From JAOTYV01 sp041557595 (GTDB lineage Bacteria; Pseudomonadota; Alphaproteobacteria; UBA8366): DNA of 9,827 nt. Shown here one piece after another: positions 7,004 to 9,827 of the stretch. The stretch lies in assembly GCA_041557595.1 (NCBI GenBank), contig JBFFGE010000172.1, positions 1 to 9,827 on the forward strand, read 5' to 3'. Both the position numbers and the translations under genes were made by a program. The notes beneath the pieces were generated by a model. It did not search any database and was not told the origin of the DNA. It saw only the letters and a list, made by a program, of their open reading frames with translations. Position 1 is the stretch's first letter. Each line of letters starts with the position of its first letter.

Positions 7004-7258
7004 ATGTCGAGTGTTGAGAGCGATGTCTTCGACATCATTGCCGAAAAATCGGCGGTCGAGTGCTCGAAGCTCAGCTTGGATGCCAAGTTGAAGGATTTGG
7101 AAATCGAATCGCTGGACGTCGTCGAAATCGTCTTTGCCGTGGAAGAAAAATTCGACATTCACGTGCCGTACAACGCGAACGATCAGGAACTCGAGTTCGA
7201 TACCGTTGGCGATGTCGTAACGGCCGTTCAAAAACTCGTTTCCGAAGAGCACGGTTAA
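7004..7258 (+). CDS. Acyl carrier protein (dedicated, ESL variant)
   Basis: This is an 84-residue acidic four-helix carrier protein. The phosphopantetheine attachment serine is S36 in DLEIESLDVVEI, followed by the conserved helix VFAVEEKFDIHVP (43-55) and a last helix GDVVTAVQKLV. The residue before the serine is Glu (E35) instead of the near-universal Asp of the DSL motif. TGGAG-like purines (TGGAG, 7 bases before the ATG at 7004) give a fair ribosome binding site. It lies 43 bases after the LpxD-like gene and 50 before the ketosynthase, so the three are almost surely one operon. It differs from housekeeping AcpP in motif and context, and is not long enough to show the AcpXL features I remember, so I read it as a specialised ACP. 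It would carry the acyl chain made by the next gene. Confidence 0.9.
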   Translation: MSSVESDVFDIIAEKSAVECSKLSLDAKLKDLEIESLDVVEIVFAVEEKFDIHVPYNANDQELEFDTVGDVVTAVQKLVSEEHG

Positions 7259-7308
7259 GTCCTGCACGCGATGGCGACAGCCGTAGCCAAATTGTATTGT
7301 CTCTTGAA

Positions 7309-8526
7309 ATGAACAGAGTTGTCATAACCGGACTCGGCGTGTTCAGTGCGGCCGGTAAATCCATCGCTGAATTCTGGGAGAACGTCCGCGAGGGCCGGTC
7401 CGTGATCGGGCCGTTGACTATTATCCCGACCGACGACCTCAACGTAAAAATCGGCGCGGAAATTCGGGACTTCGATCCGAAAGAGCACTTTCCGTCCAAA
7501 CAGCTCGCACTGCTCGATCGGTTCAGTCAACTTGGATTGATGGCGTCGCGCCAGGCGATCGCGGATGCGGAAGTCAGCTTCGACGGCGAAGAAGGCCATC
7601 GAACCGCCTGCATCATCGGATCCGGTGTCGGCGGCCAGCAGACGCTCGACGAAGCCTATTATCGAATTTACGCACAAGGCCGCAAGGGCCTGCATCCGTT
7701 CACCATTCCACGGCTGATGATAAGTGCGGCGTGCAGTCAGATTGCCATGGAGCACGGCATTACGGGCCCTGCCTTTTCCATCGCCAGTGCTTGTTCTTCC
7801 TCCACCCATGCCATCGGACAGGCTTTTCACATGGTCCGGAGCGGCATGGTGGATTGCGCCGTGACCGGCGGCACCGAGGCCTGTATCGCCACGGGCACCA
7901 TGAAGGGTTGGGAGGCCATTCGGGTGATGGCCCTGGATACGTGCCGGCCCTTCTCGAAAGGCCGGACCGGAATGGTGCTGGGCGAGGGCGCGGCGGTACT
8001 GGTGCTCGAATCGCTGGAGCACGCCAAGGCGCGCGGCGCGAAAATATATGCGGAAATGGCGGGCTTCGGCATGAGTTCGGACGCCATGGACATTACCCTG
8101 CCGGATGCCAAAAGCGCGGCGCGCGCCATTTCCGGCGCCCTCGCCGATGCGAAAATGAACCCGGACGACATCGACTACATCAACGCGCACGGGACCGGAA
8201 CGGCGGCGAACGACATGACCGAGACGCGCGCGCTGAGGATCGCACTCGGCGACAGCGTGGCCGAGAAGGCGGCGGTTTCGTCCAGCAAGTCGGTATTCGG
8301 TCATGCGCTCGGCGGCGCCGGCGCGCTTGAGCTGGTGGTCACGATCTGTGCGATCGGCGACCGGGTCCTGCCGCCCACCGCGAACTTCGTCGAGCCCGAT
8401 CCGGAATGCGATTTGGACTACGTGCCCAATCAGCCGCGCGAGCGTGAAATCAAGGCCGCGATATCGAATTCCTTTGCCTTCGGCGGCTTGAACGCCGTAC
8501 TCGCCGTCAAGCCCTTCGACGGCTGA
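7309..8526 (+). CDS. Beta-ketoacyl-ACP synthase, FabF/NodE-like
   Basis: This 405-residue condensing enzyme extends an acyl chain by decarboxylative condensation with malonyl-ACP. The catalytic triad is complete: C162 in SIASACSSS, H294 in INAHGTGTAAND, and H332 in VFGHALGGAGA, with the conserved K327 just before. The end ISNSFAFGGLNAVL (385-398) is the usual ketosynthase C-terminal glycine-rich motif. Length is close to FabF (about 412). The PDAKSAARAISGALADA and NDMTETRALR stretches resemble the NodE-like branch common in alphaproteobacteria more than housekeeping FabF; this is a judgement by eye. I chose the ATG at 7309 (MNRVVITGLGVFS); the frame runs upstream to 7060, but that part overlaps the ACP gene out of frame. 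The ribosome binding site is weak (in-frame TTG at 7297 is possible), so coupling to the ACP is likely. No KR, dehydratase or enoyl reductase gene is beside it. Confidence 0.9.
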   Translation: MNRVVITGLGVFSAAGKSIAEFWENVREGRSVIGPLTIIPTDDLNVKIGAEIRDFDPKEHFPSKQLALLDRFSQLGLMASRQAIADAEVSFDGEEGHRTACIIGSGVGGQQTLDEAYYRIYAQGRKGLHPFTIPRLMISAACSQIAMEHGITGPAFSIASACSSSTHAIGQAFHMVRSGMVDCAVTGGTEACIATGTMKGWEAIRVMALDTCRPFSKGRTGMVLGEGAAVLVLESLEHAKARGAKIYAEMAGFGMSSDAMDITLPDAKSAARAISGALADAKMNPDDIDYINAHGTGTAANDMTETRALRIALGDSVAEKAAVSSSKSVFGHALGGAGALELVVTICAIGDRVLPPTANFVEPDPECDLDYVPNQPREREIKAAISNSFAFGGLNAVLAVKPFDG

Positions 8527-8538
8527 GCCAGATCAACC

Positions 8539-8566
8539 TGCCTTTAATTGGAATCAATTAAAGGCA
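8539..8566. terminator. 12-bp-arm inverted repeat after the ketosynthase gene; possible terminator or operator
   Basis: The arms TGCCTTTAATTG (8539-8550) and CAATTAAAGGCA (8555-8566) are perfect reverse complements with a 4-base loop, 12 bases after the ketosynthase stop. The stem is long enough to end the lpxD-acp-ketosynthase transcript, but it is AT-rich and no run of T follows on either strand. The right arm overlaps the -35 position of a candidate promoter at 8561-8589, so it could instead be an operator for the next gene. Confidence 0.45.
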
Positions 8567-8589
8567 AAATATGTGATCGATTCTATAAA
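8561..8589 (+). promoter_or_regulatory. Candidate promoter for the exported 287-residue protein
   Basis: TATAAA (8584-8589) is a good -10 element. Seventeen bases upstream the -35 position reads AAGGCA, only 3 of 6 to consensus and inside the inverted repeat. The leader to the start codon at 8755 would be about 160 bases. That stretch (8590-8754) holds a weak GGCGA/TCGCC pairing (around 8608-8641) but no gene or known riboswitch that I can recognise. Confidence 0.25.
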
Positions 8590-8754
8590 GCTAAAGCAGC
8601 CTGTTCGGCGATTTTTCGGCCTGAATCGGTCACTTTTCGCCAAATCGGGCGGTCCTTAAAACTTTGCTAACTTTCTCCGCCCTACAGTGCGGCTCACGTG
8701 TCGTATGGGGGCCGTTCGCGATCAGGCGTGGCGCCCGGGAACAGAGAAAACAGA

Positions 8755-9618
8755 ATGTATCGCCGGACCGCTGTCACGCTCATCCTGCTGGGCATTTCCA
8801 CTATTTTCTCGATTTCGGAATTGGCTGCCGCCAAGCCGAAGAAGGGACGGGTTTGGACGTGTGCGGCCCAATATCAGCTTCGCTATAAAGCCCAGGTAGC
8901 GTCGGTCAATATCCAGGACTATCGCGAGAAGTTTCTGGTCGATGGGCGCCGGCCGATACGGCGCGCCATGTTCGTATTCCCGACCTTTTACAAAGCCATG
9001 CGCCAGCACATTCGCTCGGTCGTGAGCAAGCGCTACGGCATCAAGACGATGGCCGAAAAGGAAGCCACGACATTCGACGAGATATATCTTTCCCGCGCCG
9101 CGGCGAGCATCGTCACCGTCCGCTCCCGTGGCAAGAAGGATTTGGCGAAGTTGCAAACCGGGAAAAACGAGAAAAAGATTAAGGACATAGGCTTAAAAAG
9201 CGAGGGTATTGCCGAGACGCTGATCGTCACCGGCGACTACAACACGGTCCCGTCCAAGGAAGGGTGGTCGACCCTGTCGATTCGCATCCTGAATGGGCAG
9301 CAGATCCTTGGCACGGACAGCACCATCGTAATCCTCTCGCGCCGGGACAACCATAAAGAGCCGGGCATGCTGCCGTTCACCAAAGACCTGATCACCGGTA
9401 ATTTCGTGACCGGCACGGAATTCTCGCTGATGGAACGGTTGGGCCGGCTATACCGGGTACCCTTTACCATGACGGCGCTCGGCGGCGCCAAACCGCTCTA
9501 TGCCTATCCCGACGCGTGGAAAGAGGCCAAAGCCTGGTTGAAGGGCTATTGGGAAAAGACGAAAACCTCGGCGCCCGGCGAACGCGCCGTATCGGCGAAA
9601 CATCCGGGCCGCTGCTGA
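8755..9618 (+). CDS. Exported basic protein of unknown function
   Basis: This 287-residue protein starts with a Sec signal peptide: MYRR, a hydrophobic core (TAVTLILLGISTIFSI), and a likely cleavage after ELAAA (about residue 26). The mature part begins KPKKGRVWTC and is rich in Lys, Arg, Tyr and Phe. There are only two cysteines, C36 near the mature N-terminus and C287, the very last residue, so they could form a disulfide joining both ends. No transmembrane segment follows and no catalytic motif is recognised. Middle parts such as ETLIVTGDYNTVP (154-166) and WSTLSIRILNGQQIL (171-185) look like beta-strands. The start at 8755 is preferred because it opens the signal peptide; the ribosome binding site is weak (GAGAA). 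The frame is open upstream to 8698. It follows the acyl module on the same strand after 228 bases, so a link in function is possible but not shown. Confidence 0.7.
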   Translation: MYRRTAVTLILLGISTIFSISELAAAKPKKGRVWTCAAQYQLRYKAQVASVNIQDYREKFLVDGRRPIRRAMFVFPTFYKAMRQHIRSVVSKRYGIKTMAEKEATTFDEIYLSRAAASIVTVRSRGKKDLAKLQTGKNEKKIKDIGLKSEGIAETLIVTGDYNTVPSKEGWSTLSIRILNGQQILGTDSTIVILSRRDNHKEPGMLPFTKDLITGNFVTGTEFSLMERLGRLYRVPFTMTALGGAKPLYAYPDAWKEAKAWLKGYWEKTKTSAPGERAVSAKHPGRC

Positions 9619-9713
9619 CACAATTGTCGCGACGGCCCGCGGGCTCGACCATTTCTCGTTTCAATTGACGCATATGAAATGGTCTATCTTGGTTCTTACG
9701 CAATTACGTCGTC

Positions 9714-9732
9714 GCGAACCGCTCCGGTTCGC
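9714..9732. terminator. 8-bp-stem hairpin between convergent genes
   Basis: GCGAACCG (9714-9721) and CGGTTCGC (9725-9732) pair perfectly around CTC. The hairpin lies between the exported-protein gene (ending 9618) and the convergent partial gene (ending 9745), 12 bases from the stop of the latter. It may terminate both. Only a short ATTT follows on the plus strand, so intrinsic termination would be weak. Confidence 0.4.
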
Positions 9733-9744
9733 TCGGGATTTGCC

Positions 9745-9827
9745 CTAATCCGGACATCCTTGCAGCCATTCGTCCCGGACCGCCGCATCGGTCTCCTGCG
9801 GCATGTGCTGCGCGCGCAGCGCCCGGA
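9745..9827 (-). CDS. 3' end of a gene running in from the right edge (unknown product)
   Basis: On the minus strand an open frame enters at the window edge and stops at TAG (9747-9745). The 26 visible residues read RALRAQHMPQETDAA then VRDEWLQGCPD. Third codon positions are mostly G or C, as in the neighbouring real genes, and the hydrophilic, acidic composition looks like a true C-terminus. The other frames on this strand give arginine/cysteine-rich nonsense. Too little is present to name a family. Confidence 0.5.
   Translation of the reverse strand, partial: RALRAQHMPQETDAAVRDEWLQGCPD

Noticed and set aside
7255..8304. Minus-strand open frame (349 codons) opposite the ketosynthase
   Set aside because: Low-complexity Arg/Gly/His-rich translation with no recognisable domain; the opposite strand has the full ketosynthase triad.
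9674..9748. 24-codon open frame starting ATG AAA TGG between the convergent genes
   Set aside because: No ribosome binding site, arginine-rich end, and it runs through the hairpin and over the stop of the partial gene.

Overview
This 9.8 kb, GC-rich window looks like chromosomal DNA of an alphaproteobacterium, probably related to the Rhodospirillales. The grounds are the high GC at third codon positions, weak ribosome binding sites, and a mix of CoA-thioester catabolism genes with Gram-negative lipid A-type acyltransfer genes. No rRNA, tRNA, CRISPR array, transposase or phage gene is visible, so placement below class level is inference.

Layout. An inverted repeat (2-26) precedes an FAD-dependent oxidoreductase on the plus strand (38-1375). 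It converges on a three-gene minus-strand operon that is transcribed SDR dehydrogenase (4213-3467), acyl-CoA ligase (3429-1780), then a 109-residue protein of unknown function (1783-1454) that starts inside the ligase stop codon (ATGA overlap). The SDR and ligase resemble BadH and AliA of the cyclohexanecarboxylate (alicyclic acid) route, so the operon probably activates and oxidises a carboxylic acid as its CoA thioester. Divergent to it is a small secreted cysteine-rich protein (4359-4613). This converges on a TauD/TfdA-type Fe(II)/2-oxoglutarate dioxygenase (5623-4661, minus).

The 5.62-5.86 kb region separates the dioxygenase from a plus-strand cluster. It holds a 9-bp-arm palindrome and three GTCTT(T)CG repeats 22-23 bp apart, and it looks like an operator region. 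The cluster is an LpxD-like N-acyltransferase (5860-6960), a dedicated acyl carrier protein (7004-7258) and a NodE/FabF-like ketosynthase (7309-8526). Together they look like a self-contained module: the ketosynthase would build or extend an acyl chain on its own carrier protein, and the LpxD-like enzyme would move it to an amino group. Canonical lpxD neighbours (fabZ, lpxA, bamA) are absent here. This is the most interesting part of the window.

Downstream come a 12-bp-arm inverted repeat, a possible promoter, an unrecognised exported basic protein (8755-9618), a hairpin between convergent genes, and the 3' end of a minus-strand gene cut by the window edge (9745-9827).
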